Shown piece by piece: positions 43,201 to 51,386 of a DNA stretch of 64,000 nucleotides. The translations under genes and the position numbers were made by a program. Within the stretch, counting starts at the first letter, position 1. The number at the start of each line of letters is the position of its first letter. Location: the NCBI RefSeq assembly GCF_000599865.1, contig NZ_JHAC01000032.1, positions 46,624-110,623 on the forward strand, written 5' to 3'. Origin of the DNA: Deinococcus phoenicis (GTDB lineage Bacteria > Deinococcota > Deinococci > Deinococcales > Deinococcaceae). The notes under the pieces are model-generated. The model saw only the letters and a list, made by a program, of their open reading frames with translations. It was not told where the DNA came from and ran no database searches.

Positions 43201-45424
43201 TCGACTTCAGAACAAGGAACTCCAAGGCTTGGAAGCCTGGCGACAGGCCATGAAGAAACTGGGCAAAGGAACTGGCAAGAATGCCGATCTGTATCGGCGC
43301 CTTGCCCGTCAGGCGCTGGAGCAGGCTCGTACCGCTATCCCTGCCTGGATCATGCCCCTGCACCTCGTGGCGGAAAGCTTTCCTATGGAGCCTAGCATGT
43401 TCGATGTGGTGATCGTGGACGAGGCCAGCCAGGCTGGACCGGAAGCTCTGTTCCTGGCCTTTATCGCCAAGAAGATCATCATCGTCGGGGACGACAAGCA
43501 GATCGAGCCGGAAGGCGTTGGTCTCCAGCTCGCACAGGTCAGTGCGCTAGCTCACCGCTTCCTCTTCGACTTTCCAGCGGGTTGGATTATCTCCTCTCCC
43601 AAAGCCAGTTTGTTCAGTTTCGGCGCCTACACCTACCCACCGATGATCAGCCTGCGCGAACACTTCCGCTGCATGCCCGAGATCATCAAGTTCTCCAGTG
43701 ATCTGAGCTACGAGAACCACCCTCTCATGGCGCTGCGGCAGTTCGGGGCGGACCGCCTGCAACCCCTGGTGGCCCGGCACGTCGAGAACGGGTACACCCT
43801 CAGCAAGCGGGGCGACAAGGTCAATCCGCCCGAGGTGCGGGCCATCGTGGATCAGATCAAGGCCTGCCTGAACTCCCCCCGCTATGCCGGAAAGACCTTC
43901 GGGGTGATCAGCCTGCTGGGTGACTCGCAGGCCGAAGAGATTGCCGCGCTCCTGCGGGCAGAGGTGCCCGAGGCCGAGCTGGAACGGCGGCGCCTGGTAT
44001 GCGGCAACGCCTACAGCTTTCAGGGGGACGAGCGGGACGTGATCTTCCTGAGCATGGTGGACAGTCCGGCGGAGGGGCGGCGTTCCACCCTGCGCTCGCG
44101 CGACGACGGCACGTTCCAGCCGCGGTACAACGTGGCCGTCAGCCGTGCCCGTGACCAGCTCTGGCTCTTCCACAGCGTGGACCTGCCACACCTGCACCCG
44201 GACGACCTGCGTGCTTCCCTGATCCGGCATGTCCGCGCCCCGGAGCTGGAGCAGTTCCAGCCCCTGGCCCGGCAGCGGGTGCTGGAGCTGCGCGAGCAGG
44301 CGGCCCGTCCCGGCCGGGGCAGGAATCCTGCGCCCGCCCCCTTTGACAGTTGGTTCGAGGTGGACGTGTACCTGAGCTTGGTGGAGCGCGGCTACTGCGT
44401 GGTTCCGCAGTACGAGATGAACGGCTACCGCGTCGACCTGGTCGTGGAGGGCCTGCGTGGCCGCCTCGCAGTGGAATGCGACGGGGACCACTGGCACGGA
44501 CCGGAGCGGTACCTCCAGGACCTGCACCGGCAGCAGACTCTGGAGCGTGCCGGGATGCAGTTCTGGCGTGTTCGGGGCAGCACCTACGCCCGCGACCCGG
44601 AGGTGGCCCTGGAAGACCTCTGGCGAACGCTGGACGCCCGCGGCGTGTTCCCGGAGGGCGACCCCCGCAACTACGAAGCGTTGCCCGACGACACGGGCCT
44701 GGTTCCCTCGGGTGAAGAGTTGCAGGTCTCCGAGGAAGCGAGCAGCCTGACGGAAGAGGCCAGTCACACGGACGCGCTCACCTCTGGCATGACGGAGGAG
44801 GTGGACAGTGTGGATGCACTGTTCGGGGACGCGCCACACCGCCCTGCTCTCGCCGCCTACACCCACTGGTCCGCGCATACCCTGCCGGACCCCCGCGACG
44901 TGGACAGCCTTGACCCCCTGGTTGAGGGACTGAGGGAAATCATCGCCGCCGAGGGACCGATGCTGTGCCGTCAGGCATACCAGACCTACACGCGGGCGGC
45001 CGGTGTGAATTACGGCAAGGCGGTGCAGAGCCAGTTGAACAAGGCCGTGACCAAGGGCCTGCGTGCTGGAATCTTCGAGCAGACCGACGAGTGGGGCACG
45101 CCGGGCCAGGTGGAGAAGGTGGTCCGCCTCGCTGGCACACCCGCAGTCCGCCTGCGGGAGCGCGGGCCACGGGACCTGACCGACGTCCCACCCCTGGAAC
45201 TGGCCGCACTGATGCATGACATGCTGCGCCTTGAGCCGATGCTGGACATGGATGGCAACCCGGAGCCACTGCTGCGCCGGGTCCTGGTGGCCCATGGAGG
45301 CAAGCAGCTCACCCTCAAACGCCGCCACGTGCTGGAACGGGCGTACCACCTGCTCCAGGCTAGGCTGGTTCCAGCAGTGACGGAGGGTGGAGCAACAGTG
45401 AGCACCGTCAATACAGAACGCTGA
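40238..45424 (+). CDS. Very large SF1 helicase with C-terminal nuclease domain (candidate defence protein)
   Basis: The 1,728-aa protein has an SF1 motor split by a long insert. Walker A GPPGTGKSHT is near residue 387, and VVIVDEASQAGPEA (motif II) and GDDKQIEP (motif III) are near 1058-1090. YSFQGDERDVIFLS is near 1257 and VAVSRARDQLWLF near 1300. Between motifs Ia and II lie about 600 residues of helical insert. From about 1365 comes a Vsr/DUF559-like endonuclease fold: FEVDVYLSLVERGY, YRVDLVVEG and LAVECDGDHWHG, then RQQTLERAGMQFWRVRGS. A small winged-helix-like tail (DUF3320-like) follows. Such helicase-nuclease fusions occur in defence islands. ATG 40238 follows GAGG at 6 nt. Confidence 0.85.
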   Translation: METATQDRARRLFQFLQEFTALKFKPQRTSDNDSLLWFSNLPEEKEIEHAARLSAREGTPDEWLVIRKPKLHPAPTLPDLLEPWVKGPLDQADKPPAVHTQRVVETQILDDDLLPQRIQDTLFLDQEPEVLALWTDYERRWQTWAAEERRARTVQAKYLQLFDMHQKLASFGETYELRLGFGYLAWRTPDGVEVRRHLLTAQANLTFDALNGVLSVTAGGDGARTTLEQDMLEPHQRPLTQVTEEIQRVLAEDGEDLWSENVVPKVLQQWVNAVEGRGVYVPELTPLSPGGVTSNPVVHWAPALILRRRGERSLGAAYGDILRKLPELDSVPRNLAGFISTPEERPAGEGTGQSGEVYFPLPANDAQLDIIRRLGRQQGVLVQGPPGTGKSHTIVNLVSHLLATDQRVLVTSHTARALKVLRDKFPAELAALCVTHLRGEEGARAMLEGSVQQILERSTTRDARKERQTLELLSARLETDRQQEDRLLDTLRDIRERETNTLDLFGYQGTAQRIGEQLRQQEAAFSWIADLVSPDRPAPLTDAEALRLLALLRDFGEGEIGELRQQWPDTAALVSPEEFVRFTLAERESQARAEEHQAARAHPHYAILRDATPEARQTLLATVQALDAAAETGRRHPSIWLGRAVTALLQGQTSLWEEIQSRTTELLPELQRRADWLEQTGVTGLEGLDPQTVRNDAGAVLAHLEGGGKWGGLFGKPAAVKGRLYLKDSVRVGGRPAETPEALRDLLEYLALTSRLARLEAVWQAAEVQTSGPVKLRVRYWGEQQALLQSLSNLKQQLDQARQAVAALPGLPQPQWWEPGELRALVRAAQAADTELDAQARRKMLEDLLPRLDVLLTSLEAHPVVEELRQATQARDSAAYGQAHARLLHLTARRERLAGREDLLGKLRSAAPAFADELTASARETAWDERLGNLEAAWRWQQAEARLAYLANPDTEVDVREQLVHTRQRIRDTLRDLAATHAWKNTLDRLQNKELQGLEAWRQAMKKLGKGTGKNADLYRRLARQALEQARTAIPAWIMPLHLVAESFPMEPSMFDVVIVDEASQAGPEALFLAFIAKKIIIVGDDKQIEPEGVGLQLAQVSALAHRFLFDFPAGWIISSPKASLFSFGAYTYPPMISLREHFRCMPEIIKFSSDLSYENHPLMALRQFGADRLQPLVARHVENGYTLSKRGDKVNPPEVRAIVDQIKACLNSPRYAGKTFGVISLLGDSQAEEIAALLRAEVPEAELERRRLVCGNAYSFQGDERDVIFLSMVDSPAEGRRSTLRSRDDGTFQPRYNVAVSRARDQLWLFHSVDLPHLHPDDLRASLIRHVRAPELEQFQPLARQRVLELREQAARPGRGRNPAPAPFDSWFEVDVYLSLVERGYCVVPQYEMNGYRVDLVVEGLRGRLAVECDGDHWHGPERYLQDLHRQQTLERAGMQFWRVRGSTYARDPEVALEDLWRTLDARGVFPEGDPRNYEALPDDTGLVPSGEELQVSEEASSLTEEASHTDALTSGMTEEVDSVDALFGDAPHRPALAAYTHWSAHTLPDPRDVDSLDPLVEGLREIIAAEGPMLCRQAYQTYTRAAGVNYGKAVQSQLNKAVTKGLRAGIFEQTDEWGTPGQVEKVVRLAGTPAVRLRERGPRDLTDVPPLELAALMHDMLRLEPMLDMDGNPEPLLRRVLVAHGGKQLTLKRRHVLERAYHLLQARLVPAVTEGGATVSTVNTER

Positions 45425-45701
45425 AGTCCACCCTGTCAGCCTCACGCTGCTCCCCGAGCTCGTCAATAACATTGCTGAGGTCATCGATCACCGCCTCGAG
45501 GTTGATGCGCTCCTCAGCGAACTCGTCGGGGTCGTCAACGAACTCCGGTTCTTCGGGTACCTCATTCAGTCGCGTCTGCACGCGGGTACGAAGTGCCGTC
45601 ATCTCGCCGATGATGGTCTTCAGGGCGGCCGCATGGGACGCCATGTGCTTGGTGTACCGGCTCTCGATGTCTTTGAGTTCCTGCTGCTCTGTGGGATTCA
45701 T
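45408..45701 (-). CDS. Small acidic coiled-coil hypothetical protein
   Basis: The 97-aa protein is almost entirely helical and acidic (EEPEFVDDPDEFAEERINLEAV) with heptad-like spacing. GGAGG lies 5-9 nt before the ATG at 45701. The 3' end overlaps the helicase-nuclease gene by 17 bp on the opposite strand. I do not recognise a family. It lies directly downstream of a resolvase fragment. Confidence 0.6.
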   Translation of the reverse strand: MNPTEQQELKDIESRYTKHMASHAAALKTIIGEMTALRTRVQTRLNEVPEEPEFVDDPDEFAEERINLEAVIDDLSNVIDELGEQREADRVDFSVLY

Positions 45702-45754
45702 CAGTCCTCCTGGGCGAAACGGGTAGCCTGGGCTGCCGGGCATCATCATGCTGC

Positions 45755-45903
45755 ACGGTTGTCTCGGTGAAGTTGGCTGCCACCGTCAGGTCCTTGCTGC
45801 GGGCGTAGGCCAGCACGGCAGCCTGTTGGGCTTCCAGACCGAGGCCGCTCTGGCCCTGCTTCTGGGTGCTGACCCGGTAATAAGCAACGGCAGGGTTGGG
45901 CAT
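45755..45903 (-). pseudogene. Truncated serine recombinase (resolvase N-terminal domain)
   Basis: About 48 residues match the start of a serine resolvase or invertase: VAYYRVSTQKQGQSGLGLEAQQAAV, with the Ser nucleophile in RVST, then AYARSKDLTVAANFTET. After that the similarity ends abruptly and the remaining domain is missing. TAACAT, 6 nt before the ATG, survives as a promoter. It is the only recombinase trace in the island. Confidence 0.75.
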
Positions 45904-45969
45904 GGGCGCATGTTAAGGGTGGCGTCGGTCCGTTCGAGAGTCTTAACTGCCCGCAGCACGGCTCCCCCC

Positions 45970-46257
45970 TCACGCCGAGACGCCTTCACCCTGCACGAAC
46001 AGCACGTGCTCCAGCCTGAAGTACAGGTCATCGCCGCGCTCCAGCTCGTCGAACTGCTCCACGTCCGTGATCACGCGACCCCGGTAAACCCCGCTGTCCG
46101 TGCAGTCCTGCACCCGCACCCAGATGACCTCGGAGCGCAGCATCGGGCTGAAGGCGTCGTCGACCTGCAGGCAGACGAGTGCGCCAGGGATGATGTGGCG
46201 CTGGCGGACGTTGAGGGTCCGCAGGGTGTAGAAAACGTCGGTCTTGGTTGTTGTCAT
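45970..46257 (-). CDS. Small hypothetical protein
   Basis: The 95-aa mixed alpha/beta protein ends in a GDDLYFRLEHVLFVQGEG segment typical of small beta-barrel-like domains, but no named family is recognised. AAGGAGG lies 8-14 nt before the ATG. A motif CCTCACTGCTGTCCTT sits about 30 nt upstream (46288-46303); it recurs near the window's right end. Confidence 0.6.
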   Translation of the reverse strand: MTTTKTDVFYTLRTLNVRQRHIIPGALVCLQVDDAFSPMLRSEVIWVRVQDCTDSGVYRGRVITDVEQFDELERGDDLYFRLEHVLFVQGEGVSA

Positions 46258-46287
46258 GGTGTTTCCTCCTTAGGGCCTGTCGGTGGC

Positions 46288-46303
46288 CCTCACTGCTGTC
46301 CTT
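46288..46303. repeat. Copy of the island's CTCACTGCTGT motif
   Basis: CCTCACTGCTGTCCTT matches 14 of 16 bases of the direct repeat at 63776-63791 and 63885-63900. It lies upstream of the minus-strand gene starting at 46257. Confidence 0.4.
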
Positions 46304-46485
46304 TTTGACCCGCAGGAGGCGGCACAAAGGGCACGCCAGGGCGCTTCGCCATCACCCCCCGGGGAGTGGGGGGGAGTCCTGACAACCTTGTCGGGCGCTG
46401 TTGCGGGGCTACGTCCAGAATTCCGGCAGGGGCATCACGGGCATGAATCGCAGTTGCCTACATGCGAACGCCGTACAGTTTGACC

Positions 46486-46623
46486 ATGAGCAAGCCGACG
46501 AAGCCCCAGACGAAGAAGTCCGACAAGGTTGTACGTCCGGAGCCGAGGATGAGCAACGATCAGGCGCTCGCGTTCGCCCAGCAGCACTACGCGGCGTTGC
46601 TGGAAAGGCTGTCCAAAGGCTGA
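46486..46623 (+). CDS. Very small basic protein, 45 aa
   Basis: The short ORF has a Lys/Pro-rich N-terminus (SKPTKPQTKKSDKVV) and an amphipathic C-terminal helix (NDQALAFAQQHYAALLERL). TACAGT is exactly 6 nt before the ATG, the leaderless spacing seen across the window, which supports real expression. Its stop is 3 bp from the end of the convergent vapC. Function is unknown. Confidence 0.5.
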   Translation: MSKPTKPQTKKSDKVVRPEPRMSNDQALAFAQQHYAALLERLSKG

Positions 46624-46626
46624 AGG

Positions 46627-47049
46627 TCAAACTTCCGGCGACCGGACCAGGACCTCGACATCCGGCCCGAGGCGGCGGAAGTGCTTCGCGTTGAGGGTGA
46701 CCAGCCCCTGCGCACTGGCCCGCAGGGCTGCCTGCGCGATGAGGGTGTCGTAGATGGCTCCGCCCTGAAGGCCCAGGTCACGGCAGCGCGTCGCGGCGTC
46801 CAGGTAGTCGGCAGGGGTCAGCGGCAGCACGGTCCAGGTCTGGCTTAGCCGTTCCAGCACTTCGCGCACCTGCGCCGGGGGATACCGGAGCTGGGGGTGG
46901 CCGGTCATCACGGCGTAGCTCTCCGCGAGGCTGTGGGCACACAGGGCAGGCTGGTCGGCAGCCGTCACCTGCTCGTCGGCCCAGAGGAAGCGGGGGTGGT
47001 TGCGGGTCAGGGCGGCCACGATGGCGCTGGTGTCGAAGACCGTCAGCAC
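46627..47049 (-). CDS. vapC: PIN-domain ribonuclease toxin VapC
   Basis: The 140-aa PIN domain has acidic active-site residues Asp6 (VFDTSAIVAAL), Glu43 (SLAESYAVM) and Asp101 (GAIYDTLIAQAA). VapC toxins cleave tRNA or rRNA when freed from VapB. The GTG start at 47049 follows the vapB stop by 4 bp; an ATG at 47076, inside vapB, is an alternative start. The cognate antitoxin gene lies immediately upstream. Confidence 0.88.
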   Translation of the reverse strand: MLTVFDTSAIVAALTRNHPRFLWADEQVTAADQPALCAHSLAESYAVMTGHPQLRYPPAQVREVLERLSQTWTVLPLTPADYLDAATRCRDLGLQGGAIYDTLIAQAALRASAQGLVTLNAKHFRRLGPDVEVLVRSPEV

Positions 47050-47053
47050 CCGC

Positions 47054-47314
47054 TTACCAGCGCCCCAGCAGGTCATCCAGGCGCTGCTCGCGCATGTCCT
47101 CGACGGGGTCGCCGCTGATCAGTCCGGGGCCGTCCAGCACCAGGCGGCCATGATGCTCGATGGTCTGAACGGGCCGGGTCAGGGGACGCAGGTGCAGCAC
47201 GCCAGCTTCTACCTCGACTTCCAGCTGCTCGCCCGGTTGCAGGCCCAGGGCGTCGCGCAGCTTCTTGGGCAGCAGGACGCGCCCGAAGCGGTCCAGTTCC
47301 AGGTGAGCCATCAT
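47054..47314 (-). CDS. vapB: AbrB/SpoVT-type antitoxin VapB
   Basis: The 86-aa protein has an N-terminal swapped-hairpin DNA-binding domain of the AbrB/MazE type (LDRFGRVLLPKKLRDALGLQPGEQL). A C-terminal toxin-binding tail with GDPVEDMREQRLDDLLGRW follows. TAAACT is 6 nt before the ATG, and the inverted repeat GGTGAA/TTCACC lies about 32-50 bp upstream, a probable autoregulatory operator. Confidence 0.87.
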   Translation of the reverse strand: MMAHLELDRFGRVLLPKKLRDALGLQPGEQLEVEVEAGVLHLRPLTRPVQTIEHHGRLVLDGPGLISGDPVEDMREQRLDDLLGRW

Positions 47315-47345
47315 GCTGCCAGTTTAGGCCGGAAATTGCCAAAAA

Positions 47346-47363
47346 GGTGAAACCGACTTCACC
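47346..47363. promoter_or_regulatory. Candidate VapB operator
   Basis: GGTGAA-ACCGAC-TTCACC is a 6-bp inverted repeat with a 6-bp spacer, lying next to the expected -35 region of the vapBC promoter. Confidence 0.5.
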
Positions 47364-47462
47364 CTGGCTGCTGAAGCGAAGCGACCCGCGAGCGACAGCT
47401 CGCACCGACCTATCACCTGGCAGCGTCGGCTGGTAGACCTTGCGGGCTGCGCCCGGGGGCCG

Positions 47463-48240
47463 CTACGCGGCGTAGGCCACACTGGCGTCGCCCACCTGCC
47501 GGGCCTGACCCAGTGCCACCAGTGTTTCCAGCACCTCGTCCACTGACGCCATGCGCGCACCCTTGAACAGGCGGGCGACCTGCTGAGCCGTGAGGGGTGC
47601 AGGGGCCGACTGAAGGGCCTGACGTCTGGGGGTAGGTGGGGCGCTCGGCCTCCTGCGCAGCCACGGTGGCCATGTCCAGGCCCAGGTCACGCATGGCCGT
47701 GCCCTTGGGGTCCTGGTACTCAGGCCGCAGGTAGCGGATCAGGCCCTGGCGTTCTTCCTGCTCACGCAGGGCATTCAGCTCCGTCAGGCGCAGCAGCACG
47801 TCCTGGTCGGTGAGGCCAGCCGTAGGCGGCCTGCACTAGGGCGTCCAGCTCGCCGTGCAGCACCCGCAGCGTCGTGACCAGGCCCTGGTCGTGGATGACC
47901 TGCTCCTTGGGGTCGAGGGGTGTGGCCGCCCGCAGCTTCTCCAGCACGTTGTACATGGTGGTCATGGTCAGCGCCGGGTGCTGCACCAGCCGTGTCTTGC
48001 GGTGGGCATCCAGTGCCTCGGCCTTCTCGCGGATGGCAGCCTGCTGTTCGGACGTGGCCGCCGGGAAGGGGAAGGTCCCGAAGCAGCGGGTCTTGACGTA
48101 GACCGGGCGGTCTTCGAGCGTGCTCCCCTGCGCCAGTGCCCACGTCACATGAATGCGGCGGCTCAGCACGCCCAGCACGTAGGCGTCGTCCTGGGTGGTG
48201 TTCACCAGAATGTCGTCCGGCAGGAGTCCAGGAAGAAGCG
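47463..48240 (-). pseudogene. Remnant of an MmeI-like type IIG DNA methyltransferase (C-terminus, frameshifted)
   Basis: Three reading frames in succession match the C-terminal part of MmeI-family methyltransferase-nucleases. The first is LPDDILV..DDAYVLGVLSRRIHV, PVYVKTRCFGTFPFP and TMYNVLEKLRA (frame 1, 48240 to about 47820). The second is VLLRLTELNALREQEERQG and LRPEYQDP (frame 2). The last is VARLFKGARMASVDEVLETLVALGQARQV, ending at 47463 (frame 3). The N-terminal methyltransferase and nuclease regions are absent: the remnant begins exactly where hsdR ends at 48241, so hsdR's arrival probably truncated it. Confidence 0.8.
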
Positions 48241-51200
48241 TCAGGCGTAGATCGAGGTATCAGCATCGCTGTACGCTTCATACACGTGGGCATAGAGCTT
48301 GCCCAGCAGCGCTCCCAGTTCTCCTTCCTGCGCCCCCAACGCCCGCAACTCGTCCCGAATCGCTTTCCGGACGCGGGCGCGGGTCTGCTGTTTCTTTCGC
48401 CAGTCCAGGACCAGGGCGCTGGTCTTGAGCTTTCCAACGAGCTGTCGGGCCAACGCCTTGACGGCCTTCTCATCCCGGCGGCTCAGTTCGGGTGCCCTCT
48501 GCACGACCAGGTCGAAGATGGCCAGCTCCTCTTCCGTCAGACCCTCACGGGCGGCCCGCTGCCCCTCGGCGTCCAAGTCACGCCCGAATTGCAGCAGCTC
48601 CTGAAAGAAGCCCTCGATGTTGGCCGAGCCAAGGTTATATTCCTCGATCATGGCCTGGAGCTTCTCGGCGAAGTTCACCCGCGTCTTGTTCAGCCGGGTG
48701 AGCTGGTTCACCCGCCCGGTCAGCAGAGCCCTGAGTTTCTCCGCTTCGGTGCGTTTGTGGGTGCTCTGCCGGAATGCCTGGGCCAGTTGGTCAAAGTCGA
48801 TGCGGCTGAGGTCAAGTTTCGGCCCGCCTTCCCGTACCCGGTACCGCTGGGCGACCACGGACTCGTCCAGGAGTTCCTCGACCCTTGCCATCACCCCGGC
48901 GTCCTGGGGATTCTCCCCTCCAGTCACGGCCCTCAGCATCTCAGCCAGCACCACGTACAGGGCACGCTCCTGAGTAAAAGCCTGGGCGGCCCGGTCAGGC
49001 AGCACGGCCTTGTACAACCGGTTAATCACGGCCGCCCCATCCAGGAAGTGCTTCTGGACATCCTGGGATTCCAGCAGCGCATCCCGCGCGTCCGCCAGCA
49101 ACTGCATCTGATCAAAGCCGCTGGTAGACAGTAGCGCACCGGGTTCAATACCTCGGGCCTGTAAAAAGGTGCGCAGGCTGTCGGCCTGAGCCTGCAGATG
49201 AGCCAACAGTTCCTCCTTGGGCTGCACCGGGGATTCGCCTAGCTCCACGCCACTCCCTGACCCTGCCCCATAGACGGCGAGGGCGCGTTGCAGATCCCGA
49301 AAGACGCCTATGTAATCCACGATCAGGCCGCTGACCTTCTGCTCCCACACTCGGTTGGCCCGCGCGATGGTCTGCATCAGGGTGTGGTTGCGCATGGGCT
49401 TGTCGAGGTAGATGGTGCTCACGCTGGGTGCGTCGAAGCCGGTCATCCACATGGCACAGACGAAAACAATCCGCAGCCGGTCCTGAGGATCCTTGAACTT
49501 CGTCTCCAGGTCTTCTTCCACCACGCGTTTGCGGTGGGGCAGGATGTCCACGCCCTTCGCGGCGAAGTCGGCAATCTCGTTCTGGGCCTGCGATACGACC
49601 ACGGCCATGTCGGTCTCCCGCATGAACTTCAACCGGACCAGGAGGGCGTCGCGGGCGTCGCCGGAGGTGCGGGCCAGCTCGGCCTCCAGCCGGGCGATCT
49701 CGTCCTGCCAGTGGCGCTGCACCTTGTCGTACATCCGTACGGCAGTCAACTTGTCCACGCTGACGACCATCGCCTTGCCGAACTGCAGGCGGCCCATGAA
49801 GTGCGACACGATGTCGCGGGCAATCTCCTCCAGGCGGCTGTCCCGGGTAATCAGTTGGTACTGCCGCCCGAAGGAGCGTTCCAGGCTCTTCTCGGTCGCC
49901 TCGTCCACCGAGGCTTCATCAAGCAGGCATTCCATGTCGCCCTGAAAGTCCTCGTTGGCGAGTTCCAGTTCCGGCGTGCGGTTCTCGTAGTACAGGGGGA
50001 CAGTGGCCCGGTCCTCAACGGCGTCCCGGAAGTTGTACACGGACACGTAGTCCCCGAAAACCTCCCGGGTCTTCTCCTCACCATGAGCGGGGTGCCAGTG
50101 AAGCCGATGAACGCGGCATTGGGCAGCGCCTGCCGCATGTTCCCCGCGAAGACGTCGTACTGGCTGCGGTGCGCCTCGTCCGTCATGACGATCACGTCAT
50201 CTCGCAGAGTGAGGGTGGGGTACACCTCGCCCTTCTCAGTCCGGAACTTCTGGATCAGGGTGAACAGGTAACGGTGATCCGCCTGCAGGAGCTGCCGCAG
50301 CCCCGCGCCGCTCTCGGCCCGCACCTGCGCTTCGGGCTCGGTGACAGCTCCCGTGCGGGCGAACGTCTTGTAGATTTGCCCGTCGAGTTCCTCCCGGTCG
50401 GTGACGATCACGAAGCTCCAGTTGCCCGGCACCTTGCGCAGCACCTTCTGGGCGAAGAACACCATGCTGAAGCTCTTCCCGGAACCCTGGGTGTGCCAGA
50501 ACACGCCCAGCTTTCCCCCATTGGCCTTGGCCTGCTCCAGGGCCTGCAGGGCGCTGTTCACCCCGAGATACTGGTGGTTCTTGGCGAGGAGCTTGAGGAT
50601 CTGCCCGTCTCCCTCGTTGTAGAGAATGAAGTTCTCCACGAGATCAAGCAGTCGCCCCGGCACGGCCATGCCCCGGAGCATCGTCTCCAGACCGGGGCGC
50701 TTGGGTTCGTCCTCGCGCTCGACCTTCTTCCACTCTACGAAATGCTCCCAGCCCGCCGTGAGGCTGCCTACCCGGGCCTCCAGCCCGTTGGACACGATGA
50801 TGAAGGCGTTCGGGACGAACAGTTGCGGGATGGTGCCGCGGTAGTCGCGCAGGTTGTCGTTGAAGCCGTCCACTAGGTTCTTGTGGGCCGCCTTCAGCTC
50901 GATCAGCACCCACGGCAGGCCGTTCACGAAGCCCACCACGTCCGGGCGGCGCAGGTACAGCCCGTTCGGACTGGTCACCCAGAGCTGCTGCACGGCCAGG
51001 AAGCGGTTATTTCCCGGCGTGTCCCAGTCGACCACCCGCACACGCACGATGACCTGTTCGCCATCCTCGCCCTCAAACGTCACGGCCACACCGGACTTGA
51101 GCAGCTCGTACAGCTCGCGGTTGGCCCGCACGACCGTCATTGCGGAGCGGTCGAGCGTCACAGCCTCCAAGGCCTGTCTCAGGGCCACCTCGGGCAGGTC

Positions 51201-51386
51201 GGGGTTCAGGCTCCGCAGCGCGTTCATCAGCTCACGCTCCAGGATCACCTCCCGGCGGCTGTCCCGGCCCAGCAGGCTCGCCGGGCCGTAGTCCTCCTCC
51301 ATCGCATTGACAGTGCGCCAGCCCAGGAGGCCCAGCAGCGCCACCGCGGTCTGTTCAACCAGGGTGTCTTCAGAGAACAGATGCAC
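48241..51386 (-). pseudogene. hsdR: Type I restriction endonuclease subunit HsdR, split by one frameshift
   Basis: HsdR translocates DNA and cuts it. The N-terminal part (from ATG 51386) has the nuclease signature RPDVVGFVNGLPWVLIELKAA (D..ExK) and Walker [23 protein letters not shown] (motif II) and GFTGTPLM follow. About 50077-50083 the frame changes by one missing base. The remaining 600 residues (ending 48241) continue with the family sequence from [10 protein letters not shown] onward, including [21 protein letters not shown] and QTIARANRV. Only one base is at fault, so recent inactivation or a sequencing error is likely. It overlaps the DUF262 gene by 17 bp. Confidence 0.9.

Noticed and set aside
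50070..50090. Programmed ribosomal frameshifting in hsdR
   Set aside because: No slippery heptamer or downstream structure is evident, and the family does not use frameshifting; mutation or sequencing error is simpler.
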